Assembly (NCBI RefSeq): GCF_900099905.1
Contig: NZ_FNEE01000021.1
Coordinates: 1 to 64,000, forward strand
From: Mesorhizobium muleiense
GTDB taxonomy: Bacteria; Pseudomonadota; Alphaproteobacteria; Rhizobiales; Rhizobiaceae
Length of the DNA: 64,000 bases
Direction of reading: 5' to 3'
Shown here: positions 19,376-27,696 of the stretch, in pieces
Layout of the letters: the number at the start of each line of letters is the position of its first letter
How positions within the stretch are numbered: the first letter of the stretch is position 1
The notes under the pieces: model-generated
The model's input: only the letters and a program-made list of their open reading frames with translations
What the model was told of the DNA's origin: nothing
Database searches by the model: none
Program-made: the position numbers and the translations under genes

Positions 19376-19439
19376 TGAGAGAGGAGGTTTGCTGGGTCAT
19401 CCTACCGTTTCAAAGGACGACGATGAGACAGAAACGGAA

Positions 19440-19536
19440 GTGACGAAGCGTTCTGCGGAGAAGGTCATCAAGGACGTCCGCCGGTTCACCCGGAAGCAAT
19501 ATGGCGCGGAGGAGAATATCTGAATTGTGCTGGATG
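19440..19536 (+). pseudogene. IS3-family orfA trace
   Basis: The reading VTKRSAEKVIKDVRRFTRKQ, YGAEENI, stop, IVLDGF resembles the start of IS3-family OrfA proteins, in which a basic stretch leads to an RxxFSAEEKIRIVLEG block. One in-frame stop interrupts it. It changes at about 19536 into IS701-type sequence. Confidence 0.55.
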
Positions 19537-20010
19537 GCTTCCTCGTCGTGAGCTGCGGGAGAAGGGCGCAGATTTCCTTGACGGCCTTCGTTCCGGCATT
19601 GAGCGCAAGACGGGCTGGCTGATGGCTCAGCAGTCCGGAGCGGGCGACCCTATCGGATGCAGTCGCTATTGGGGCGCAGCCACTGGGACGCTGATCGGCT
19701 CCGAGACGAGGTTCGCGATTATGTGGTGGAGGCGTTGGGCGATGAGGATGGCGTCCCGATCGTCGACGAGACGGGATTTGTGAAGAAGGGCGCGCTCGTT
19801 CCGCCGGTGTCGCGCGAACGGCGGGGCGGATCGAGAACAGCCAGATCGGCGTGTTCTTGGCTTACGCGAGCCGCTACGGCCAAGCGCTGGTCGATCGTCG
19901 CTGAGAGCTGGACAAACGATCGGGCGCGATGTGCCAAGGCGTCGATCCCGGAGACGGTCGAGTTTGCGACCAAGCCGAAGATGGCGCGCGCCATGGTCGA
20001 GGCGGCGCTC
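19537..20010 (+). pseudogene. IS701-family transposase, internal fragment
   Basis: In two frames the sequence reads ELREKGADFLDGLRSGIERK, RMQSLLGRSHWDADRLRDEV and VPIVDETGFVKKGALVPPVS (the first catalytic Asp region), then AESWTNDRARCAKASIPETV and EFATKPKMARAMVEAAL. The start and the C-terminal half are missing. It is cut at about 20010, shortly before the repeat-bearing end of the IS21 element. Confidence 0.75.
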
Positions 20011-20129
20011 TGCCTATTCCGACGAAGCCGCCCCTTTCTTACGATATGATTGCGCCCCCGGATTCCGAGATGATCTCGCCCCTTGGGCTAGGGCTCTGCT
20101 GGCGTTGATTGTTGTCACTTCTTCTTATG

Positions 20130-20872
20130 CGTCAGGTGTCAAGCTTTTTGCGGCTGCTTTCGCCGCAGGCTTTCGCCTGTCAGATCGATGCGATGATCGT
20201 TGTGGACGAGGCGATCCAGGATGGCGTCGGCATAAGTCAGATTTCCGATGCCGTCATGTCTGCTGACACGGGCAGTTGGCTGGTAATGATGGTGGAGCGT
20301 CGGCCGTAGCGATCCTCGAGGATTTCGAGGAGACATGCCGTGCCTGATCGTCGAGGGGTTCAAGGCCCCCAATCATCAAGGATCATCAATTGGACGCGGG
20401 CGAGCGTGCGTTGCAGGCGTGCGTAGCGACCATCGCATCTGGCGAGCGCCAGATTGGCGAACAGGCGTGGGACACGCTGATAGAGAACGGACCGGGCTCC
20501 CGGCAGGCCTTACGCCCGAGCGCGCAGGCCAACCAACTCTTGCCGACGCCTGATGGGCGGCAGATGGCCAAATTGTCGTGGGCATCGATCCAGTCGCCCG
20601 CGATGAGCTTGAGGAACAAGGCTCGATCGAGGCCGCGATCGCCACGATAGTCCACATCCTTAGGGGCGACCTGATGGCGCAGCTTGGCAAAGCGCAGGCG
20701 GGCGCCGAGCTTGCGATTGTAGCGCCAGCTCCATTCCCAGTCGAGCAACAGCGCCAGCCATTCGCCATGCGATAGCTGTTCGGCCTCGGCATTGGCGGCC
20801 ATTTCATTGAACGCCTTGGCCATTCCGGTCAGCCGATGGCGTTGAGCCGGTCGAGGGTGGGATGTACAAGCA
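20130..20872 (-). pseudogene. istB: IS21 transposition helper IstB, frameshifted
   Basis: IstB is an AAA+ ATPase that helps the IstA transposase choose its target. The minus-strand reading starts MLVHPTLDRLNAIG (20872), then MAKAFNEMAANAEAEQLSHG, the Walker A PSGVGKSWLACALG, a shifted LMILDDWGLEPLD-like Walker B region, and the end YADAILDRLVHNDHRIDLTG ESLR. Frame changes near 20830 and several between 20480 and 20250 destroy it. Confidence 0.8.
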
Positions 20873-20947
20873 TGTCATTCTCGTTTGTCATCGGGCGATG
20901 GATAGTCCCGGATTGTGGGCATCGAAAATTCCCTAGTTGGCGCCATT

Positions 20948-20983
20948 GCCGCCAGTTCCGGGGCGCGTCCCGGAACTGGCGGC
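20948..20983. other. Perfect 15-bp hairpin
   Basis: GCCGCCAGTTCCGGG (20948-20962) pairs fully with CCCGGAACTGGCGGC (20969-20983) around a six-base loop GCGCGT, followed by TTT. It lies directly before the plus-strand istA fragment. It may be a terminal or protective structure of that second IS21 element that blocks outside transcription. The short T run makes a terminator possible but weak. Confidence 0.7.
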
Positions 20984-20998
20984 TTTCGCACCAGCGTC

Positions 20999-21345
20999 GA
21001 TGATCCGTTTCGATCTGATCGGAATCGGAGCGGCGCTAGAGGTCCAACTTGGAGAACTTCTGATGCTACTGGATCTACACCGCCAGGGGCCGTCCGTGGC
21101 GGCGATGGCGCACTGGCCGCGACCCCAAGCGGTCCGCAAATACATCGAGCGCGGGATCGAACTGCCGACCTCCCCGACTGGTTGGGCGCCGAATGAGCTT
21201 GTGCCCTATCTCGATTATCTGCGTGACCGGGTCGCAGCCTGTCCCGATCTAAGCCGTGCGGCTGCGCGAGATTCGTCAGCGTGGCTACGGCGGTGCTTAC
21301 ACCGCCATGAAGCGCTTCGTCGCGGCCATCCTCTCGCCCTTGCGG
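20999..21345 (+). pseudogene. IstA-type transposase, N-terminal fragment (second IS21 element)
   Basis: The plus-strand reading LLMLLDLHRQGPSVAAMAHW, then QAVRKYIERGIELP and LVPYLDYLRDRVAACPDLS, followed in a shifted frame by REIRQRGYGGAYTAMKRFV, is the N-terminal HTH region of an IstA protein. It differs in type from the istA piece on the other strand. The catalytic core is missing. Confidence 0.7.
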
Positions 21346-21803
21346 AACAGCTTAGGCGCGCCGAATGCGCCTTCAGCAAAGCCGTAACGCTCAGCCGGCA
21401 GCGGCTTGCGTGCGGGCCGGTTGATCTCGTCGAACAGTTATCGCCGCGTGCAGCCGACACGGCGTAGCACGCGGTGATCGTTCAGATCGGCAAGCAACTC
21501 GCCGATCGCCGCGTTAACCTCAGCCAGGCTGTCGATCCACGCAAGCCCAGTCCGGCTCCACGCTGCGACGGTGCCCTGTCTTCGTCCCGTTTGCCTTGTA
21601 GAGCGCGGCCTCCAGGACCGCGTCGGCGATCTCGTCCCCTAACGGTAGGTCAGTTCAACAGCCTCCGCCCGGCGAAGCGTTTCGCGCACAGTCGAGGCGC
21701 AGCCCCGACCCTGTATGAGATCGCCTTGTGGCCAAGGCCACTCTTCAAATCGATATCTCAAAATCTCGCGGACACGCCCCATCGCCAATCTCTCCGCAGG
21801 CAT
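21346..21803 (-). pseudogene. istA: IS21 transposase IstA, internally deleted
   Basis: From 21803 on the minus strand, behind a good site GGAGAAGG, it reads MPAERLAMGRVREILRYRFE and, with frame changes, STVRETLRRAEA and EAALYKANGTKTGHRR. Near 21460-21400 it carries the late block LFDEINRPARKPLPAERYGF of IstA. The catalytic rve core between the two is deleted. It belongs with the istB remnant at 20130-20872. Confidence 0.7.
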
Positions 21804-21884
21804 TTCATTCCTTCTCCTGGACAACCCAAAAGAAGGAACATTTCACCCGCAGAGCACCAAGCCCATACACCCTTCCAAGGGGCG

Positions 21885-21980
21885 GCATCATTTCGGAATC
21901 AGGGGGCGGTTAATTCTCGGAAGGAGGGGGCGAAATCATCTCGGAATCGGGGGGCGACATACCTCGGAATTTGCGGCCAG
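21885..21980 (-). repeat. IS21-type terminal repeats
   Basis: Three imperfect tandem units of about 25 bases share CTCGGAA and GGGGGCG (near 21892, 21918 and 21944), with a fourth partial CTCGGAA near 21964. A related unit in the opposite orientation is at 20051-20082. Such multiple end repeats are known transposase-binding sites in IS21-family elements. Confidence 0.65.
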
Positions 21981-21989
21981 ACGCCGCCT

Positions 21990-22772
21990 CGCGCACGATG
22001 TGCTCGACCCGGCTCGCCGTGAAGACGGTCGCGCCGGCTATCGAAAGGTGACTGCCGAGAACAAGGCAGAGCAGGAACATTGGCTGCTTGACTTGTATAG
22101 GAGGCCCTGGCCGACCTCGTCGTCCTGGCCCGATACATGCAGTATTGTCGGATGGGCTATTCGACCCGGCTGCTCGGCAAGACCATCAATATTCATCATG
22201 CTTTTCTGCCCTCCTTAGAGGGGGAAAAATCATATCATCAGGCCTGTGAAAGCGGCGTAAAAGTTGATCGGGGCGACGGCTCGATACGTCGCACCAGATC
22301 TCGATGAAGGATCGCACTATCATGCGGGACGTCGAGCGGCTTTACGCATACGGTGACAGTGGATGACCTTGTCGCCAAGGGTTGCGATGGCGAAAGCCGC
22401 GTCCTTGCTCGTACTGTTAAGTTACACCACTACAGGCATCATGCTCAATGGCAACAGAGCATCGCTTTCCCACCTGACAAGACATTCGCCGATGCCGCCA
22501 AAAAGCTGGTGACGCGCGGTGCAGGTCGCCAACGGGATGTGACAAGGGACGCTACTCCGGAGATGATCATCGCGTTACGATGACTTCGCTTCATCTCGAA
22601 ACCAGATCAGCCCAATTCACAAACTGAATTTGACACAAGGCCTCTAGCGAATGAACATCAACCAACGGCTTGGACTTGAGCATCCCAACACTGCCTTGCG
22701 CTGAGGCGCTTCTGAAGTAATCGAGTGGGTCTCCGATGCAAGCAACGTGAAGCGTGCGGAACGAGCACCCGC
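21990..22772. other. Stretch with no recognisable gene, including the right IS3-type end
   Basis: A plus-strand reading near 22095-22230 (LVVLARYMQYCRMGYSTRLL) and a 76-codon frame at 22353-22583 match nothing I know. The inverted end ATCAGCCCAATT (22606-22617) closes the 3.25-kb IS3-type block begun at 19364. Bases 22620-22772 are outside that block and probably hold the promoter of the flavoprotein operon, but I see no clear -35/-10 pair. Confidence 0.4.
22606..22617 (-). repeat. Inverted end of an IS3-type unit, right
   Basis: ATCAGCCCAATT is the exact reverse complement of 19364-19375. Seen from this end the sequence continues inward as CTGGTTTCGAGATGAAGCG. No IS3 orfB blocks were recognised nearby. 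Confidence 0.5.
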
Positions 22773-22850
22773 ATGGTCAAGCTAACGATTGACGGTACTA
22801 TAGCGGACTCATGCAGATTGATCAAAAATCCGTTGCAGGCAAAGAGCTGA
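22773..22850 (+). other. Short frame possibly left from a [2Fe-2S] small subunit
   Basis: ATG at 22773 opens a 25-codon frame starting MVKLTIDGTI, like the first beta strand of the small ferredoxin-type subunit that precedes the large subunit in opine/hydroxyproline oxidase operons. It stops after about 25 residues and overlaps the start of the next gene. The match is short, so this is only a suggestion that the small subunit gene was deleted. Confidence 0.25.
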
Positions 22851-24439
22851 TCGTCCAGGAACAGACCCAGCTTTTGGTAGTTGGCGCAGGTCCTGCAGGC
22901 CTGTCCGCCTCAATTGAGGCTGCTAGGCGAGGTATCTCGGTCGTGCTCATCGACGAGAACCCAGTCACCTTCAAGACGATGGGCAACGAGGTGCCACTGC
23001 ACTATGGACAGGGCATGTCCGGCGTAGCGCGCAACCGCAATGCCATGATTGAGGCCTTCGTCACTTTAGAGCCACTGATCCAGGTCGCATTTGACGCTGG
23101 CGTGGACGTGCGGCTCGGAACCGCCTGTTGGGGGCTTTATGCAAATGGTCCCGGTGTCCACTGGCTCCCCGGTACGGTTGCCGGCCTAGCCGATCAGGAA
23201 CGCGGTTGGCTGATCGGCGCCGAACACGTCATCGTCGCGGCCGGCCGGAGGGACATAGGGCTGGGCTTCCCCGGCTGGGAGAAGCCGGGCGTAATGGGCG
23301 CCACCGCGGCGGTTACACTCGCAACACGGTTCGGAGCCCTGAACCCTCGGCGTGTGGTGATCCTCGGCACGTCGGCGGAGGCGCTGAGTGCTGCCGCAGC
23401 ACTTAGGGACGCCGGCATTGAGATCGCGGCGATTGTCGAACAGGCGACCGAGCACGTCGGTCCCGACCACCTTGTAACTGAATTGCTCGCCGGCGGCTGC
23501 GAATTACTGACCCATTGTGTCGTGCGCGAGGCGCTGGGAGGGGAATCGGTCGAGGGAGTGCTCATCGCCGCCGTAGACAAGGCCGGTCGAGCCGTAGGCG
23601 AAGAGCGCCGAATCGACTGTGAGGGCGTCGTGCTGGCGGTTGGCACGACTCCGGTCGTCGATCTCCTCGCCGCTCTCGGCTGCCATATCGCTTTTCAGCC
23701 GGAACGCGGCGGCTATGCGCCGGTGGTGGACGCGGGTCAGCGTACCAGCGTCTACAACATCTTCGCGGTCGGCGACTGTGCCGGCATTTGGCCTGCGAAG
23801 TCGCTCGACCGCAGAATCGCCGCGGGCGAAGGGCTACGCGCAGTCGGCGCCATCCTTGGGGACGCCGAAAACTTTGACTCGGCGGAGGGCTTGGATCCCG
23901 ATCGGCCCGTCTACGATTTGTCAGCTTATCGTATGGGTTGGGTACGCGCCAGCGTCATAGAGGCGCGCGGCGGGTTCCACGTATGTCAATGTGAGGAGGT
24001 CACCGCCCGCGAGATACTCGAGGTGCGTCCGCCGCGCTATTTAGGCTGGCAAGCCGACCGTCGCAACGACCGCTCGCTCTCGTCCTTGCTAGACAAGGGC
24101 CCCCCAAACCCGGACCAGGTTAAGCGACTCACGCGCGCGGGCATGGGACCGTGCCAAGGACGGCGCTGCCGCGAGCAGATAGCGGCCTTGCTGGCGCTAC
24201 AGGCCACCGCGCCGCTGGCTGCTATTCCTCTCGCAGGCTACCGCGCGCCGGTGCGCCCGCTGCCACTTGCGATCGCCAGCCAGCTTCCCGAATCGGCAGA
24301 CCAGGCCCGACATTGGGAGCTCTGGTTCGGAATCCTCTCGCAGTGGCAACGCCCATCGGAGGTTCCCGAATTTTATACAGTTTCGACTAATGAAGCGACC
24401 GCCGCGGCGGTAAATGGTGAGCGAGGCGGCAGTGACTAA
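22811..24439 (+). CDS. Opine-oxidase-like FAD/NAD(P)-binding oxidoreductase, alpha subunit with BFD-type [2Fe-2S] domain
   Basis: This protein belongs to the family of the large subunits of opine oxidase (OoxA), hydrogen cyanide synthase HcnB and D-hydroxyproline dehydrogenase. A first Rossmann motif VVGAGPAGLSA lies at 23-33, a second dinucleotide site GTSAEA near 186-191, and GDCAG at 321-325. The C-terminal BFD-like domain has four spaced cysteines (C392, C394, C448, C453) that fit a [2Fe-2S] cluster. At 542 residues it is slightly longer than usual. It overlaps the next gene by 26 bases. No good ribosome site is seen before the ATG. The usual third, small ferredoxin subunit is absent. The likely reaction is oxidative cleavage of a secondary amine (imino) compound. 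Confidence 0.85.
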   Translation: MQIDQKSVAGKELIVQEQTQLLVVGAGPAGLSASIEAARRGISVVLIDENPVTFKTMGNEVPLHYGQGMSGVARNRNAMIEAFVTLEPLIQVAFDAGVDVRLGTACWGLYANGPGVHWLPGTVAGLADQERGWLIGAEHVIVAAGRRDIGLGFPGWEKPGVMGATAAVTLATRFGALNPRRVVILGTSAEALSAAAALRDAGIEIAAIVEQATEHVGPDHLVTELLAGGCELLTHCVVREALGGESVEGVLIAAVDKAGRAVGEERRIDCEGVVLAVGTTPVVDLLAALGCHIAFQPERGGYAPVVDAGQRTSVYNIFAVGDCAGIWPAKSLDRRIAAGEGLRAVGAILGDAENFDSAEGLDPDRPVYDLSAYRMGWVRASVIEARGGFHVCQCEEVTAREILEVRPPRYLGWQADRRNDRSLSSLLDKGPPNPDQVKRLTRAGMGPCQGRRCREQIAALLALQATAPLAAIPLAGYRAPVRPLPLAIASQLPESADQARHWELWFGILSQWQRPSEVPEFYTVSTNEATAAAVNGERGGSD

Positions 24440-25592
24440 GGTCACGGGCGCATCAGTCGTCATTGTCGGCGGCGGGGTTACTGGGCTGAGCGCCGCCTGG
24501 TGGCTGGCACAATCCGGCGTCGACGTACTAGTTATCGAGAAAGGCATTGTCGGTTGGGAGGCGTCCGGTCGCAACGGCGGCGGCTGTGGGCACGTTACTT
24601 CGCCTCTCTACCCCGAGATGCTTCGGCTGTGGCCGATCATGGATCAACTGCTCGGCTATCCGACAGAGTTCTCGGCGAATCGGATCCACCTCGCCGTGAC
24701 CGAGGAGCAATTAGCGGTCCAAAACCGCAGCGCTGCAGCAGTGAAGCGCCAGGGGTACCGCTGCGAGCTTCTCGACCAGAAGCAAATCAGCGAACTCGTT
24801 CCCCTCGCCGGCGACAACGTCGTCGGCGCGCATTTTTATCACTTCGGCGGGCACGCTAATCCACACCGCACAGTCCAGGGCTATGCTTGGGGGATGCAGG
24901 ACCATGGCGGCCGGCTGATGCAACACTGCGCGGTCACGGGGTTCCGCACCGAAGGTGAGAGGGTGGTAGGCGTCGAGACAGAGCGGGGCCTGCTTGGCTG
25001 CGATCAGCTGGTGATTGCAGCAGGGCCGCACACTGGTCGCTTGTCCACGATGCTTGGGCAGGAGGTTCCTTTGGCGAGCGCGCGCGCCGAGATGATCGTG
25101 ACCGAACCGCTACCCTTGATGGCTTACGGCGGTGTCGAGGGAAATGGCCTCCACGGCCGGCAGACACTGCGCGGCAATCTGGCCTTTGGAGGCGGTCCAC
25201 ACGAATGGCTGGAGCTATCCGACAGAGGCCTATCTGCCAACCCCACGACGCCGCTGATGGCGCATATCGGCCGCCGCCTGGTTGAGATGATGCCAAAGGC
25301 CGCGCACGCTAGCATCATCCGATCCTGGGCCGGCGTGATCGAGAACACGCCTGACGGGCGTCCCGTGATCGACCGGCTCTCGACGTTTCCTAATGTGGTT
25401 GTTGCGACTATGTCCAGCGTGGGCTTCGGTCTCTCGCCATCTAGCGGGCGAGCGATCCGCGATGTGGTTGTCGACGGCATCTGTAGCTTCGCGGACATTT
25501 CCTCATTCAGGCTGGCACGATTTGCGAGACTTGAGCCCGACTGGCGTGAATTGCAGGGATGGGTGTCGCTCGCGATGGAGGAGGCCCCATAG
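24414..25592 (+). CDS. FAD-dependent amine oxidoreductase, beta subunit (OoxB/DAO family)
   Basis: This is a 392-residue DAO-fold flavoprotein, partner of the upstream gene, with which it overlaps by 26 bases in another frame. The dinucleotide motif VVIVGGGVTGLSAAWW is at about residues 15-30, with ASGRNGGGCG at the flavin contact near 52-61 and a C-terminal SSVGFGLSPSSG flavin-binding end. Such beta subunits oxidise the N-substituted amino acid itself (opine, D-hydroxyproline, sarcosine or glycine). The substrate class fits the rest of the region, but the exact compound is not shown by sequence. No terminator was found after the stop. Confidence 0.85.
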   Translation: MVSEAAVTKVTGASVVIVGGGVTGLSAAWWLAQSGVDVLVIEKGIVGWEASGRNGGGCGHVTSPLYPEMLRLWPIMDQLLGYPTEFSANRIHLAVTEEQLAVQNRSAAAVKRQGYRCELLDQKQISELVPLAGDNVVGAHFYHFGGHANPHRTVQGYAWGMQDHGGRLMQHCAVTGFRTEGERVVGVETERGLLGCDQLVIAAGPHTGRLSTMLGQEVPLASARAEMIVTEPLPLMAYGGVEGNGLHGRQTLRGNLAFGGGPHEWLELSDRGLSANPTTPLMAHIGRRLVEMMPKAAHASIIRSWAGVIENTPDGRPVIDRLSTFPNVVVATMSSVGFGLSPSSGRAIRDVVVDGICSFADISSFRLARFARLEPDWRELQGWVSLAMEEAP

Positions 25593-26953
25593 ACCCCTAT
25601 CCCACGGACACGGCCGCTTATTTACTGTGGAACCTTGGCCGCGGGGCTTGAGCGCGAGTGCGACGCGCTGCCGTGCCGGCGCATCGCTATCTGTCAACTG
25701 CGATTCCGTCGTCTGGGTCCATGAACTGCAGACCCGTGAGGGCTGACAATTTGAGCACGGCTTCTGCTATCCAGTGCGCGGGCAATTTCCTTTCGCACAA
25801 ACGCGGCGGAAAAGTTCTGCGACCGCGCATCGGGCCAATTAAAGGCTGCCGGATGGCTTGAAGTCTAATAAAGAGGCAGTCTGCGGGTGGTGCACCGCTG
25901 GCCCAAGGGCGGTCGAAGCAGCCGTCCCTTTTTCAGCGACTTAGCGGTCGCGCAATGAGCGCTACTCCTTCGGGGGATCGTATACGATGCATGTGCCAGG
26001 CGCGCGGATATCAATGGCCTCGGCCGTCAACGAGTCCATCGGGTATAGGGCGCCTATGATATCTCCCTGCTTCGCCCAGAGGCGCGGGTGCCTTTCCACC
26101 ATCCGTTGATGTATTCCTCTTCGCTTGGCATCGGACCCGAATAATCATAACTCTGCCGGCATTTCCTCAGCAGAACTGGCCGCGTCAGGGCGGCTTTGAT
26201 ACTTTTGGGGTAGAACCGATCCAAGCCCTCATCGCGAATATAGCAGCCGCAGATTGGCCGCCTTGTTCGATTGTCCGAAGGCAAACGCAGGAAATCGGCG
26301 TTTCGCGAACAGCTCGCGACAAACTTCGACCCGATCGCATCGACGGCGAGGTCTGGATCTTACGGGCCCGCTATTTGTCCTCGTTCCGTGACGATGGCAG
26401 AAGGGCAAAGGGGCGGAAGCGAGGGGAAGCCTTCAAGATAAGACGCCCCCTCGTCCTCAGCTGCCGCTATATCTGGGTCGCCCAGCGTGTCGGCCGTCAG
26501 GCCTTCGGTGATCGCCTGTGTGCGCTCCCAGGCAGATCTCGCGCTAACGGGCCAAGCAAATCGCCATCCTCATCCACGCGGGGACGTCGCCTTAACGTTC
26601 TAGGACAAATGCCTTGATCAGCGTTTGCCTTTCCTCAGCAAAACTGCCGCGCCAGGTCCGCTTTGATATTCCCGTGCGGATCGTTCCTTGTGACTCTACC
26701 AGCGTCAAACCGACGTTTTTAAGCGGATAGGCACATGATCGCCGATAAATCCAACGATCCGCTCTATTGTATGCCTCACGTCCGCGAATGCGCAGTGGTG
26801 CCAAGCTTTTTATTTCATCCAGTACGTCGAAAAAGACGCACTTCACCGCCCCCTACATCGCATTACCACCAGACGAACCGCGAATCGTTCTCAAGTATAT
26901 GCGATTGAAACGCAAAGTGTCAGCGCAATATTTGACGCGGTTCGCATACTGCA
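25593..26953. other. 1.3-kb stretch of eroded sequence with diverged repeats
   Basis: No intact gene is supported. On the minus strand near 25980-26150 a reading (SYDYSGPMPSEEEYING, then LWAKQGDIIGALYPMDSL and EAIDIRAPGTCIVYDPPK in a shifted frame) looks like the end of a real but unidentified protein. A short relative (SYDYTG) occurs near 330 on the same strand. Two diverged repeat copies follow at 26158-26310 and 26625-26690. The right edge should contain the Lrp gene's downstream region. Confidence 0.4.
26158..26310. repeat. Diverged dispersed repeat, copy 2
   Basis: It matches 58-200 along about 140 bases (CATTTCCTCAGCA-AACTGG, CTTTGATACTTT, AATCGGCGTTTCGCGA). A shorter third copy lies at 26625-26690 (CTTTCCTCAGCAAAACTG, CTTTGATATT). 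Orientation is the same in all three. Confidence 0.55.
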
Positions 26954-27415
26954 TTATTCTTCAATAGGCAGAGCCAATGACGCCTTTATCCGATCCATTA
27001 CGACCATCGTCTTGACTGCTTTGATATCAGACTCATGAAAAAATCGGCGGGTAAATGCCTCATACTCGGCCATGTCCCGGACAGAGATCAGCAGAAGGAA
27101 GTCGGCTTCACCCGTCACATAGTACGCACTCATGATCTCAGGCGTGCGCCGAACCGCCTGCTTGAATCTATCAATGATATCTACCCGCTCACGCTCGAGA
27201 CTGATCGACGCCAGCATGAGCATGGGACGACCCACGGCTTGTGGCGAGACTATGGCAACGTCAGCCTCGATCACACCTTCATCACGCAGTCGCTTCAGTC
27301 GCCGCTGACAAGCGGTCGCAGAAAGGCCCGCAAGTTCGCCCAATTCAGCCGTCGTCAGGCGATTGTCGCGCTGCACTGCGTTGAGAAGCTTGCGATCAAC
27401 TCGATCCAGGTCCAT
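26954..27415 (-). CDS. Lrp/AsnC family transcriptional regulator
   Basis: From MDLDRVDRKLLNAVQRDNRL (27415) this is a 153-residue protein of standard Lrp length. It has an N-terminal winged HTH (TTAELGELAGLSATACQRRL, about residues 18-37) and a C-terminal RAM ligand-binding domain (YYVTGEADFLLLISVRDM). The frame is open upstream to a GTG at 27469, but the family start fits 27415. Neither start has a strong site. It is divergent from the aminotransferase/M20 pair, so it probably senses an amino acid and controls those genes. A decayed relative with the same C-terminal motifs lies at 56923-57240. Confidence 0.9.
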   Translation of the reverse strand: MDLDRVDRKLLNAVQRDNRLTTAELGELAGLSATACQRRLKRLRDEGVIEADVAIVSPQAVGRPMLMLASISLERERVDIIDRFKQAVRRTPEIMSAYYVTGEADFLLLISVRDMAEYEAFTRRFFHESDIKAVKTMVVMDRIKASLALPIEE

Positions 27416-27696
27416 TTCACGATCACTGCAAAAAAGGAGAGGTTTGCGCAGAAAAACTGCTTGGCTCACACGATATTAGCCTGAGTTCCACAAGGATCAA
27501 GCCATAAAATGATCCGATCAGCGAAAGGCATGTGCCTCCCGTGGTGAACCTCTTGTCTTATTAAATTCGGCCGAATGGTATGATCGCCCGCAACGGTAGC
27601 TCGACGGCTTCTCAATCAAGGCATTTCGTTGCCACAACTGCAGAAATGGGCGTCCCGAGTAGATTTTGCGCTCTTTACCCACGTAACACGGATCTG

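Larger units (their letters stand above)
20051..21985 (-). mobile_element. IS21-family element, rearranged
   Basis: IS21-type elements carry several short terminal repeats. Three imperfect copies of a TCTCGGAATC-GGGGGCG unit lie at about 21885-21980, and an inverted copy lies at 20051-20082 (GCCCCCGGATTCCGAGATGATCTCGCC). The minus strand between them carries istA pieces and then istB, the normal IS21 order. A foreign istA fragment on the plus strand (20999-21345) is lodged between them. The total of 1.9 kb is shorter than a normal element because istA is mostly deleted. Confidence 0.65.

Noticed and set aside
21885..21980. Possible CRISPR array from short G-rich repeats
   Set aside because: Units are imperfect, only three to four, without unique spacers, and match the terminal-repeat pattern of IS21-type elements next to istA.
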